Assembly (NCBI GenBank): GCA_002369055.1
Contig: DFEL01000138.1
Coordinates: 1 to 23,938, forward strand
Source: Cyanobacteria bacterium UBA3803
GTDB lineage: Bacteria; Cyanobacteriota; Vampirovibrionia; Gastranaerophilales; Gastranaerophilaceae
Length of the DNA stretch: 23,938 nt
Direction of reading: 5' to 3'
Under the pieces are notes generated by a model. That model was not told where the DNA came from. It did not search any database and saw only the letters and a program-made list of their open reading frames with translations. A program made the translations under genes and the position numbers. Below are positions 1 to 7,606 of this stretch, piece by piece. How positions within the stretch are numbered: the first letter of the stretch is position 1; every line of letters begins with the position of its first letter.

Positions 1-2097
1 GGACTTCACGGTGTAGGTGCATCTGTTGTAAATGCTTTATCAGAAAAAATGGTTGTAGAAGTTTCAAGAGATGGCGGAGTTTATAAGCAAGAATACTTTA
101 GAGGAGAACCTTCTGCTCCTGTTGAAAGGATTAGAGATACTGATAAAACAGGTACAAAATCAAGATTTTGGCCTGACCCTGAAATTTTCCAAGAAACTAT
201 TGAAGTTGATAAAGATGTTATTGCAAACAGACTTCGTGAAATGGCTTTTTTGAACAAAGGTTTAAAAATTATATTTATTGATGGTAAAACAAATGAAGAA
301 GAAGTTTTCCACTATGAAGGCGGTATTGCTGAATACGTTTTGTTCTTAAATAAAAATAAAACAGCGTTATTTGAAGAACCTGTATATATTGACAAAATGG
401 TTGATGATATGCGTATTGAAGTTGCAATGCAATATACGGATGCATATAACGAAAGTATTTTATCTTTTGCTAACAATATTAATACTCACAGCGGCGGAAC
501 TCATTTAACAGGGTTTAGAAATGGTATTACTCGTGTTTTAAATGATTATGCCAGAAAAAATAATATTTTAAAAGATTCTGACCAAAATCTTACAGGTGAT
601 GATGTTAGAGAGGGTTTAACAGCAATTGTAAGCGTAAAGCTTCCAAATCCTGAATTTGAAGGTCAAACAAAAGAAAAACTTGGAAGTCAAGAAGCAATGG
701 GTGCAGTTCAAGATTCAATCAGAGATAAATTCCAAGAATGGCTTGAATTTAATCCAAAAATTGCAAGAACAATTATTGAAAAGACACTTCAAGCACAACG
801 TGCAAGAGAAGCAGCAAGAAAAGCCAGAGAATTAACAAGAAGAAAAACTGTTCTTGAAAATTCTACACTTCCGGGTAAATTAGCTGACTGTTCAAACAGG
901 GAACCTGAAAAATGTGAAATTTTCCTTGTCGAAGGTGATTCCGCAGGTGGTTCGGCAAAACAAGGCAGAAACAGAATGTTTCAAGCTATTTTGCCTTTAA
1001 GAGGTAAAATTTTGAATGTTGAAAAGGCAAGATTAGATAAAATTTATGCTAATAACGAAATTCAATCTATGGTTCAGGCTTTTGGTGTTACAATAAGCAG
1101 AAATCCTGAAGAAGTTAATATTGAAAAATTAAGATATCATAAAATTATCATCATGACAGATGCCGATGTTGACGGTGCTCACATTAGAACATTAATGCTT
1201 ACATTCTTCTTCAGGTATTGTAAACCATTGATTGAACAGGGTTATGTATATATTGCTCAACCACCTTTGTATAAAATTACACAAGGTAAAACAAGCGAAT
1301 ATTTATTTGACGAAAAAGCATTAGATAAAATGCTTAAAGAACGTGGTATTAAGTCTGTTTGCTTATCTGATAAAGCAAAATCAAAATCAGCACAGGGTGA
1401 AGAGTTATTGAAGTTAATTTCTAACATGTCAGCATATTACAATTCTTATAATAACCCAATATTAGGCAGAATTCCTGCCGTTATGTTGAGAGGTATGGTT
1501 CGTGCTGATATTAAGGAAGCAGATTTTGATGACCAAGCAAAAATGAATGAACATTTAGAATATTTATCTCATTATTTGGTTGACCATGCTGAAAATTATA
1601 ATATTTCTGAAGCAAAGAATTATAAGCTTGAACTTAAATACAATGCAGAAAATGCTAAATATAATATAAAGATGCAGTTAGCAGATGACGATTTTGTACT
1701 AATTACACCAAGTATTGTAAAAAGTAATGAGTATAAGCGTCTAAAAGCTGCATATCCATTAATTAGAGAATATTTAATTGAAGAAGAAGACGAATTATTA
1801 TTGGAAACTGATTCCGAAACTGTTTCAATTAAGTCCTTTGACCAATTGCATAAGATATTAGATGATAGAGGCTCAAAAGGTTTGCAGATACAACGATTTA
1901 AAGGTCTTGGTGAAATGATGCCTCAGCAATTGTGGGAAACCACTATGGATCCTTCTTCAAGAACTTTATTAAAAGTTAATCTTGAGGATGCAATGCTTTG
2001 TGACCAGTTATTTGATATATTGATGGGTGATAAAGTAGAACCTCGTAGAGATTTTATTCAGGCTCATGCTGTTTATGCAACAAATATTGATGCCTAG
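1..2097 (+). CDS. gyrB: DNA gyrase subunit B, 5'-truncated by the window edge
   Basis: ATPase subunit of DNA gyrase, the type II topoisomerase that introduces negative supercoils. The frame is open from base 1 and begins inside the GHKL ATP-lid motif (GLHGVGASVVNALSE), so by comparison with E. coli roughly 105-115 N-terminal residues lie outside the window. Visible landmarks are YEGGI and NTHSGGTHLTGFR (transducer domain), EGDSAGGSAKQGR near base 930 and DADVDGAHIRTL near base 1160 (TOPRIM metal-binding motifs), and QRFKGLGEMMPQQLWETTMDP near base 1890 (C-terminal tail). About 200 residues separate PPLYK from QRFKGLGEM, far more than in short GyrB proteins such as that of B. subtilis, which indicates an E. 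coli-type insertion after TOPRIM. ParE is the alternative, but that insertion and the close match to GyrB favour GyrB. No intein interrupts the visible part. The stop is TAG at 2095-2097 and adk follows after 36 bp. Confidence 0.97.
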   Translation, partial: GLHGVGASVVNALSEKMVVEVSRDGGVYKQEYFRGEPSAPVERIRDTDKTGTKSRFWPDPEIFQETIEVDKDVIANRLREMAFLNKGLKIIFIDGKTNEEEVFHYEGGIAEYVLFLNKNKTALFEEPVYIDKMVDDMRIEVAMQYTDAYNESILSFANNINTHSGGTHLTGFRNGITRVLNDYARKNNILKDSDQNLTGDDVREGLTAIVSVKLPNPEFEGQTKEKLGSQEAMGAVQDSIRDKFQEWLEFNPKIARTIIEKTLQAQRAREAARKARELTRRKTVLENSTLPGKLADCSNREPEKCEIFLVEGDSAGGSAKQGRNRMFQAILPLRGKILNVEKARLDKIYANNEIQSMVQAFGVTISRNPEEVNIEKLRYHKIIIMTDADVDGAHIRTLMLTFFFRYCKPLIEQGYVYIAQPPLYKITQGKTSEYLFDEKALDKMLKERGIKSVCLSDKAKSKSAQGEELLKLISNMSAYYNSYNNPILGRIPAVMLRGMVRADIKEADFDDQAKMNEHLEYLSHYLVDHAENYNISEAKNYKLELKYNAENAKYNIKMQLADDDFVLITPSIVKSNEYKRLKAAYPLIREYLIEEEDELLLETDSETVSIKSFDQLHKILDDRGSKGLQIQRFKGLGEMMPQQLWETTMDPSSRTLLKVNLEDAMLCDQLFDILMGDKVEPRRDFIQAHAVYATNIDA

Positions 2098-2133
2098 TTG
2101 ATTACAATTTATTAAAATATAAAGGAAGAAAAA

Positions 2134-2790
2134 ATGAAAAAAGAATTGATATTTTTAGGGCCTCCGGCTTGCGGCAAAGGTACTCAAACAAGTAAATTAG
2201 CAGAATTTTTAAAATTTCCGCATGTAGATACAGGTTCTTTATTAAGAGCAGCTGTTAAAAACAAAACTCCGGAAGGAATTACTGCAGAAGGTTACATGTC
2301 AAAAGGTCAGTTAGTACCTGTTGAAGTTGTGGCTGCAATTATTAAACGCAGACTTTCAGAAGCTGACTGTGCAAATGGCTATGTTCTTGACGGATTTCCA
2401 AGAAGTGTTGAACAAGCAGGTATGTTAGAAGAAATTAATAAAGAAGTTGATAAAACCGAATCTGAATTTAGAGCTGTTTATTTTGATATTGATACAGAGT
2501 TGTTGATTGAAAGAATTGTAAACAGAAAGTCTTGCCCTAAATGTGGTGAAATTTACAATATGAAGTTTAAGGCTCCAAATGATGGTGTACATTGTGATAA
2601 ATGCGGTGAAGAGCTAACTCAAAGAAAGGATGACACCGAAGAAATTGCAAGAGCAAGATTTGATACTTATTATAAAGAAACAGCTCCTTTAACAGAATAT
2701 TATGAAAATAAAGGTGTTCTTAGGAAAATTAATGCCAACGGTACAATAGATGAAGTTTGGGAAAGACTTTTAAAGGCGGTAAACGATTAG
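2134..2790 (+). CDS. adk: Adenylate kinase with zinc-type LID
   Basis: Catalyses ATP + AMP = 2 ADP in the cytoplasm. It is 218 aa, the usual length for the long bacterial form. The P-loop is G9-PPACGKGT17, followed by the AMP-binding region VDTGSLLRA (31-39) and LDGFPRSVEQA (85-95). The LID carries four cysteines (C134, C137, C154, C157) in a CxxC-x16-CxxC arrangement, the structural zinc site known in many Gram-positive Adk enzymes and some others. RARFDTYYKETAPL (173-186) holds conserved substrate-binding residues. The start is supported by AGGAAG at 2123-2128, 5 nt upstream. It lies between gyrB and map. In many genomes adk-map sits after secY in a ribosomal protein operon, which is not the case here. 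A terminator follows directly. Confidence 0.97.
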   Translation: MKKELIFLGPPACGKGTQTSKLAEFLKFPHVDTGSLLRAAVKNKTPEGITAEGYMSKGQLVPVEVVAAIIKRRLSEADCANGYVLDGFPRSVEQAGMLEEINKEVDKTESEFRAVYFDIDTELLIERIVNRKSCPKCGEIYNMKFKAPNDGVHCDKCGEELTQRKDDTEEIARARFDTYYKETAPLTEYYENKGVLRKINANGTIDEVWERLLKAVND

Positions 2791-2794
2791 TATG

Positions 2795-2817
2795 AAAAGA
2801 GTCGTAAGACTCTTTTT
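2795..2817 (+). terminator. Intrinsic terminator after adk
   Basis: A perfect 9-bp inverted repeat, AAAAGAGTC at 2795-2803 and GACTCTTTT at 2808-2816, closes a GTAA loop and ends in a run of T. It lies 4 nt after the adk stop codon and before the map ribosome binding site, so it may only partly separate adk from map. The T-run is short. Confidence 0.75.
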
Positions 2818-2838
2818 ATGTGAAAGAAGGATTTATTT

Positions 2839-3600
2839 ATGATTAATAAAAAATCAAGAGATGAAATTAAGAGAATGAAGCATGCAGGGCATATTGTTGC
2901 ACTTGTTCATAAAGCAATGAAAGAAAATATTCGTCCGGGTTTAAGTACAAAAGATTTAGACGATATTGCAATGGATGTAATAAAATCTAATAAGGCAGTA
3001 CCTACTTTTTTGGGATATCATGGTTTTCCGGCAAGTATTTGTACCTCAATTAACGAAAATGTTGTACACGGCATACCTTCAAAAGATGTAATATTAAAAG
3101 AAGGTGATATAATTAGTGTTGATGTAGGTGCAACGTATGGCGGGCTTGTTGGGGATAGTGCATGGACATACCCTGTTGGTGAAATATCAGAAGATTTAAA
3201 AAAACTTTTGCAAGTTACAGAGGAAGCTTTATATGCAGGTATAAGTAAAATGCGTGCAGGTAATGTTTTAGATGATATCTCAGGTGCAGTTGAAGATGTT
3301 GCAAAGCGTGACGGTTATGGAATTGTAAGACAATATGGCGGACACGGTGTAGGTCATACAATGCATGAAGACCCGTTTTTATTTAATTACAGAGTAGGCG
3401 ACAAGACTTTGATAAAATCAGGATATGTTATTGCAATTGAACCAATGATAAATTTAGGTTGTGATGAAGTTGAATCTCTTGCTGACGGTTGGACTGTACA
3501 AACACTGGACAGAAAGCCATCGGCTCATTTTGAGCATACTGTTTTAGCAACAGATGGTGAACCTGAGTTGATGACTATTATTCGTGAGGAATTCCTATAA
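2839..3600 (+). CDS. map: Methionine aminopeptidase, type I
   Basis: Removes the initiator methionine from new proteins and uses a two-metal centre. It is 253 aa, the standard length for type Ia. The five metal ligands are visible as D95 (SVDVGA), D106 (VGDSAW), H169 (GGHGVGH), E201 (AIEPM) and E232 (HFEHT). The catalytic histidines H77 (VVHGIP) and H176 (HTMHEDP) are also present. There is no N-terminal zinc-finger extension. AGAAGGA at 2825-2831 supports the ATG. The gene follows the adk terminator by 21 bp. I could not identify a convincing promoter in the short gap, so it may depend on read-through from adk or on a weak promoter. Confidence 0.97.
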   Translation: MINKKSRDEIKRMKHAGHIVALVHKAMKENIRPGLSTKDLDDIAMDVIKSNKAVPTFLGYHGFPASICTSINENVVHGIPSKDVILKEGDIISVDVGATYGGLVGDSAWTYPVGEISEDLKKLLQVTEEALYAGISKMRAGNVLDDISGAVEDVAKRDGYGIVRQYGGHGVGHTMHEDPFLFNYRVGDKTLIKSGYVIAIEPMINLGCDEVESLADGWTVQTLDRKPSAHFEHTVLATDGEPELMTIIREEFL

Positions 3601-3683
3601 TTCTTTTAAAATAGACTATATGCATGAGTTAGAATGAGCAAAATTATAGTTTAATATAAAAGAGATAAATATGGAGTAAAATC

Positions 3684-4454
3684 ATGGATATATTTGCAGT
3701 AGTAGGTATGTTTTTAGGTGTAACTTTCATCCTTGTAGGTCAAGCGATGGAAGGTGGTAATTTGGGGCAATTGTTGCAAATTACGGCAGCATTCATTGTT
3801 TTTGGCGGTACGGCAGGTGCCGTTGTGTTAAGCTTCCCGCCGAATGTTCTAAAAAAGGCTATTATGCTTATTAAAGACGTTTTTATGCCACCTGCTGTTG
3901 ATATGGAGGCTATTATTGCTGAAATTGTAAAGTTTGCTCAAAAAGCAAGACGTGAAGGATTAATTGTTTTAGAAAAAGAAGCAAAGGGTGCTTCTGATCC
4001 TATAATGACTTTGGGTCTTGAGGCTGTTGCAGACGGTGCTGATCCGACTTTAGTTCAAGGTATGTTGGAAAATCAAATTAGCCAAATGGAAGCAGAGGTT
4101 CATGCTGCGGCAAAAGTTTTTGAATCCGCAGGCGGATATTCTCCAACTTTAGGTATTATCGGTGCTGTTATGGGTTTAATCCAGGTTATGCAGAATTTAT
4201 CTGACCCGTCAGCACTGGGTGCAGGTATTGCCGTTGCATTCGTTGCAACTATTTACGGCTTATTTGCTGCAAACTTATTTTTAATTCCTTTGGGTACACG
4301 TATAAAATTTAATTATGGTAAAGTGTTCTTAGCAAAAGAAGTTATGCTTGAAGGAATACTTGCTATTCAAGCAGGTGAATCTCCTGCTTTGATAGAGCGT
4401 AAGTTAAGGTCATTTATAATTGATCAACAAGAAGGTAAGAAATCAGAAGAGTAG
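3684..4454 (+). CDS. motA: Flagellar motor stator protein MotA
   Basis: Inner-membrane half of the ion channel that drives the flagellar motor, acting as a pentamer around a MotB dimer. It is 256 aa. Hydrophobic segments lie near residues 2-20, 33-51, 155-172 and 181-201, with a large cytoplasmic loop between the second and third. The loop has the charged KARREGLIVLEKEA segment (87-100), which corresponds to the rotor-facing R90/E98 region of E. coli MotA. The two conserved channel prolines are P154 (GGYSPTLG) and P202 (LIPLGTR). GGAG at 3672-3675 precedes the ATG. The 83-bp upstream gap has a TATAGT at 3645-3650 that could be a -10 box, but no good -35 partner. The partner motB follows 7 nt downstream. 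No other flagellar gene is in the window, so a related non-flagellar motor cannot be fully excluded. Confidence 0.93.
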   Translation: MDIFAVVGMFLGVTFILVGQAMEGGNLGQLLQITAAFIVFGGTAGAVVLSFPPNVLKKAIMLIKDVFMPPAVDMEAIIAEIVKFAQKARREGLIVLEKEAKGASDPIMTLGLEAVADGADPTLVQGMLENQISQMEAEVHAAAKVFESAGGYSPTLGIIGAVMGLIQVMQNLSDPSALGAGIAVAFVATIYGLFAANLFLIPLGTRIKFNYGKVFLAKEVMLEGILAIQAGESPALIERKLRSFIIDQQEGKKSEE

Positions 4455-4461
4455 TTGAGTT

Positions 4462-5619
4462 ATGGCAAAAAAGAAACCACCTGAAGAACATGAAAATCTT
4501 GAAAGATGGCTCGTTTCATACGGGGATTTTATTACGCTTCTTTTTGCTACTTTCGTTGTGTTATACGCTTTGTCGCAAATTGACCTTTCTGATTTGGGTA
4601 AATTAGAAGACGGTATGAAAAAAGCATTTAATGCTCCAAGTCTTTTAGAGGGTACTGATTCTATTTTAACAGGTAAAGAAAGTTTATTAGATTTTGAAAT
4701 TGCTGATTCTGCCATTCCACCTTTAATGATGGAATATGTTAGTCAAAAGTATGAAGAACAGTCATTTAAGGATATTAAAGAATCTGTTGATGAAATGAAA
4801 AAAAATGGCGAATTGCAAGGTGTTGATGCAAAACTTACTGATGCAGGTTTAGTTATTTCATTTAAAGATGATTTTCTTTTTTATTCTGCGTCTGCAACGC
4901 TGACCGATAAAGCCTTAAAAACTCTTGATAACATTGGTGCTTTAATAAGTGAAAAGTTTGCTTTGCATTATATAAGAGTTGAAGGGCATACTGACAATCA
5001 ACCAATAAACAGCTTTTTATATCCTTCAAATTGGGAATTATCAGGTGCTCGTTCAAGTTCCATTATCAGATATTTAATTCAAAGATTTAAATTTATGCCT
5101 AATCTTTTTACTGCGGTTGGCTATGGTGATACAAGACCTGTTATTGATAATATAACACCTGAAAATCGTGCTAAAAACAGACGTGTTGAAATTTTAGTTC
5201 TCAAAAATAAATTTAAAGGTTTAGAGCATGCTTCTGTTAGTATTTTAGTTAAATCTAAACAGGCTCAGGAACAGTTCCAAAAGGAAAGAGAACTTGCATT
5301 ACAGACTGTTACGCAGTCTTCACCGGAGCTTAAACGTTTGAAAGAAAGTAGGGCTAAAAAATCAAAAAATAATTCTGATGCAGAGCAAATTAACAGTGTA
5401 AATTTGAAAGACAGACAATCAACTTCTAATGAAGTTTCTGACACACAAGAAGATAATTCCATATCTATAAAAAATAAATCTATTTATGAGCAAGTTGGTA
5501 AAGGTGATGCTTCTTCTGTTAAAAATCAAAATGAAGATGATAATTGGCTAAATAATTCTAAAAATAATAAAATTTTGCAACGTGATATCAATAAGCAATT
5601 TGATATGGTAGGGCAGTAA
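4462..5619 (+). CDS. motB: Flagellar motor stator protein MotB with long C-terminal tail
   Basis: Channel partner of MotA that anchors the stator to peptidoglycan. Its single membrane segment (about 23-40) starts directly after the channel aspartate D22 in SYGDFITLL, which binds the proton or sodium ion in this family. The OmpA-like peptidoglycan-binding domain follows, with EGHTDN (174-179), NWELSGARS (190-198) and the closing NRRVEI (239-244). At 385 aa it is longer than typical MotB (about 250-310 aa). Residues 250-385 form a hydrophilic tail rich in K, S, N, Q, D and E with no domain I recognise. The tail keeps the neighbours' reading style and has no stop or frameshift. The ribosome binding site is weak, consistent with coupling to motA. 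The next gene starts 1 nt after the stop. Confidence 0.92.
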   Translation: MAKKKPPEEHENLERWLVSYGDFITLLFATFVVLYALSQIDLSDLGKLEDGMKKAFNAPSLLEGTDSILTGKESLLDFEIADSAIPPLMMEYVSQKYEEQSFKDIKESVDEMKKNGELQGVDAKLTDAGLVISFKDDFLFYSASATLTDKALKTLDNIGALISEKFALHYIRVEGHTDNQPINSFLYPSNWELSGARSSSIIRYLIQRFKFMPNLFTAVGYGDTRPVIDNITPENRAKNRRVEILVLKNKFKGLEHASVSILVKSKQAQEQFQKERELALQTVTQSSPELKRLKESRAKKSKNNSDAEQINSVNLKDRQSTSNEVSDTQEDNSISIKNKSIYEQVGKGDASSVKNQNEDDNWLNNSKNNKILQRDINKQFDMVGQ

Positions 5620-5620
5620 A

Positions 5621-6244
5621 ATGGAATATTACATGGGTATATCAATGTCAATGGCATCAACTGTTGATACAGGTGTTGCAGTTATCGACAGTTTCGGAAA
5701 AATTATTTTTCTGGATAAACTATATACGATGAAAGATATTCAATATTTTATGGATAATTATTCTTCTTTGAGTAAGTCGCATGTTGCTATCTCTTTGCCT
5801 TGGGATAATTCTATGTTAGAAGGCAAATGGAGAATTTTGTCAAAGCCTTATCAAATGGTCCGAACTAATGAAAATTTACTTAATAAAGATAATTGGACAC
5901 AACGATATTCAACGAGAGGATGTGAATATTTTATATCTTTAGTTGAAAAAGGTATTGATATTTCAAGATTTGAGTTATATTTGACACGTCAAAAATTGAG
6001 CTTGAGCTCTTATTACAAAGAAAGAACACCTGCTGACTGTAAATTTTTGCAAAATGCATTAAAAACAGAATATCAATTTGAAGATTTACCTCCAAATATG
6101 ATGCCAATGTCGCAGTTGGAGGCAATAGTCGGTGCATTAATTGTTCGTGAACGTTCACGTAACCCGAATAACATAAAAAAAATATTTGAGTTTTGCGGTA
6201 TAGATGTTATTAATATTGAAGAAAAAATTGTAACAAATTTTTAA
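5621..6244 (+). CDS. Hypothetical protein coupled to motB, possible degenerate RNase H-like fold
   Basis: A 207-aa protein I do not recognise. It starts 1 nt after the motB stop, with GGTAGGG at about 5608-5614 as a possible ribosome binding site, so it should be co-translated with the stator genes. It has no signal peptide or membrane segment. The N-terminus (MGISMSMASTVDTGVAVID, 5-23, then GKIIFLD at 26-32) reads like the first strands of RNase H-like folds such as the DUF429/RuvC group, where a glycine-rich first strand is followed by TGVAV. AISLPWDNSML (56-66) resembles the later 'vaID.PL' strand, and MSQLEAIVGALIVRE (163-177) resembles the C-terminal acidic helix. The acidic residues expected of an active nuclease appear as serines (S8, S58). 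If the fold is right, the enzyme activity may be lost. The fold assignment is inference; only the gene itself is well supported. Confidence 0.8.
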   Translation: MEYYMGISMSMASTVDTGVAVIDSFGKIIFLDKLYTMKDIQYFMDNYSSLSKSHVAISLPWDNSMLEGKWRILSKPYQMVRTNENLLNKDNWTQRYSTRGCEYFISLVEKGIDISRFELYLTRQKLSLSSYYKERTPADCKFLQNALKTEYQFEDLPPNMMPMSQLEAIVGALIVRERSRNPNNIKKIFEFCGIDVINIEEKIVTNF

Positions 6245-6281
6245 TAATATCTGAAATACTAACAATTTTTTATATTTATGA

Positions 6282-6311
6282 CCTTTTTAAAACATGTAGT
6301 GTGTAAAAAGG
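6282..6311 (+). promoter_or_regulatory. Hairpin next to the ribosome binding site of the HEAT-like gene
   Basis: CCTTTTTA at 6282-6289 pairs with TAAAAAGG at 6304-6311 (8 bp, 14-nt loop). The 3' arm merges into the GG-rich ribosome binding region AAGGAAAGG (6308-6316) of the gene starting at 6322. It could dampen initiation or act as a weak terminator for the motB operon, although no T-run follows. Function is unproven. Confidence 0.35.
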
Positions 6312-6321
6312 AAAGGTTATA

Positions 6322-7233
6322 ATGACTTTTGTAAGTAATCCTGTCGGAATGCCAAATATATTGCCTCCGAATATGATTAATCCAATGGTACCTTATACCA
6401 TAAAGATAGATGTTATTCCGCATAATTTTCCGCAAGTTTCTCAACCGGTTCAACCGGGTGTGATATACAATGTTCCTCAAACTTCGGTTTTTGAACCTAA
6501 AAAAGTTGAGGTTAAGCAAGATGAAAAGAAAGTTGCTGATACTCCAAAGGTTGAAAATAAAAAACAAGAAAAGACCGTAGAAAGTACAATGGCTGAAATT
6601 CTTGCTGCTCAAAAAGGTGTAAAGCCACAAGAAAAAACTGAAAATAAAGCCGCTGATGATAAATCAGAGGTTAATGCTGAAGTTAAAAAGAATAAGCCTG
6701 AAATTGTTAAACCTGAGGCTATGAAAACAGGTATTGATTTAGAAGGTTTGTTGACTATTTTGAATAGTTCAGATTATGAAGAACAAGCAGATGCAATGGA
6801 AGCAATGGCTGAAGTTGCAACTTATGCTCCTGAAAAGGCTGGAGAAATGCTTGATTCAAAAGTTATTGACTCTCTTGCCGATATAATGAATAAAGATACA
6901 TCTGCATTAAATGAAAAAGACAAAAAGTTGGCAGATAGAAATAAAGAATACGCAATGTTTACTACTGCTACTTTGCAAAAGTTATTTTCAGATGAAGTAA
7001 AATCAATGGGAAATGTTGATGTACCTCCTAAAGATTTAGTTGGAATGGAGCATATTGTTAAAAATCTTGCTACAAATCCTAATGAAAGTGTAAGAGAAGC
7101 TGCTGTTGCTTCATTGGGTTATGCTACAAATCATAACAAACAAGCAGATGTTAAATCTTTATTAAATGCTGCTGCGGATGATATTAGTCCTATTGTTAGA
7201 GCACAAGCAGGCAGACAGTTAGCAAAGGCTTAA
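6322..7233 (+). CDS. HEAT-repeat-like protein with proline-rich N-terminus and lysine-rich linker
   Basis: A 303-aa protein of unknown function. Three parts are visible. Residues 1-58 are rich in Pro, Asn, Val and Met (PNILPPNMINPMVP, QPVQPGVIYNVP). Residues 59-134 are a charged linker rich in K, E, D and A, likely disordered. Residues 138-303 are helical with HEAT-like character: SDYEEQADAMEAMAEVATYAP (150-170), NESVREAAVASLGYATN (254-270) and ISPIVRAQAGRQLAKA (288-303). HEAT arrays are normally protein-binding scaffolds. It has no signal peptide or transmembrane helix. GGAAAGG at 6310-6316 lies 5 nt before the ATG. It follows the motB-coupled gene by 77 bp and ends at an intrinsic terminator, so it may be the last gene of the motA-motB transcript or have its own weak promoter. 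I could not find a clear promoter. Confidence 0.85.
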   Translation: MTFVSNPVGMPNILPPNMINPMVPYTIKIDVIPHNFPQVSQPVQPGVIYNVPQTSVFEPKKVEVKQDEKKVADTPKVENKKQEKTVESTMAEILAAQKGVKPQEKTENKAADDKSEVNAEVKKNKPEIVKPEAMKTGIDLEGLLTILNSSDYEEQADAMEAMAEVATYAPEKAGEMLDSKVIDSLADIMNKDTSALNEKDKKLADRNKEYAMFTTATLQKLFSDEVKSMGNVDVPPKDLVGMEHIVKNLATNPNESVREAAVASLGYATNHNKQADVKSLLNAAADDISPIVRAQAGRQLAKA

Positions 7234-7243
7234 TTTTAAAATT

Positions 7244-7480
7244 TTATTTAGTTTTAAAACGAGTACGGTAATTATTTTTTACCGTATTTGTTTTATTGAT
7301 TTTATTTTTTGTTTTATGTTTTAGACTTTTTTTCTGTTTTTGCTCTTGCTTATCATTTTTTGTGGTTTTTATAATGTCATTTATTGAGCAGGCTCCGCCT
7401 GTAACAGTGCAAGCCGAAAATGCAGGCATATTTAAAATTACCGATAATATTACACTTATAAATATCTTTTTCATATACAT
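7244..7480 (-). CDS. Small exported Lys/Asn-rich protein, hypothetical
   Basis: A 78-aa protein. It opens with a typical export signal: MYMKK, then a hydrophobic core IFISVILSVILNM (6-18), then AFSA/C. The cut could be after A23 by signal peptidase I, or the AFSAC (20-24) could act as a lipobox with C24 lipidated. The mature part has two cysteines (C24, C31) flanking TVTGGA and then a very basic Lys/Asn/Thr tail (39-78). AAGGAT (7487-7492 on the reverse strand) lies 6 nt before the ATG and supports translation. The gene converges on the HEAT-like gene with a 10-bp gap, and that gene's terminator hairpin falls inside its last codons. I do not recognise a family. The signal peptide and ribosome binding site make it more credible than a chance frame. 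Confidence 0.6.
   Translation of the reverse strand: MYMKKIFISVILSVILNMPAFSACTVTGGACSINDIIKTTKNDKQEQKQKKSLKHKTKNKINKTNTVKNNYRTRFKTK
7264..7294 (+). terminator. Intrinsic terminator after the HEAT-like gene
   Basis: TACGGTAA at 7264-7271 pairs perfectly with TTACCGTA at 7279-7286 around a 7-nt loop, followed by TTTGTTTT on the + strand. It lies 30 nt after the HEAT-like stop and inside the 3' end of the small gene on the opposite strand. Confidence 0.7.
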
Positions 7481-7606
7481 CTTAATATCCTTATATGTAA
7501 TATTATGTGATTAGTTGTTTATTAATACATTAGGAAAAAGTATTACTTTTATTGAAATTTTTATAAATAACGTAAATTTATATTGAGTTTGTGTACAATT
7601 AATAAT

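Noticed and set aside
3601..3683. Terminator or strong promoter between map and motA
   Set aside because: Only ACTATA/TATAGT with a long loop and a lone -10-like TATAGT; no T-run and no -35 partner.
6259..6630. Open frame of 123 codons on the reverse strand over the HEAT-like gene start
   Set aside because: Low-complexity F/N/R-rich translation, no ribosome binding site; the + strand gene has a good one.
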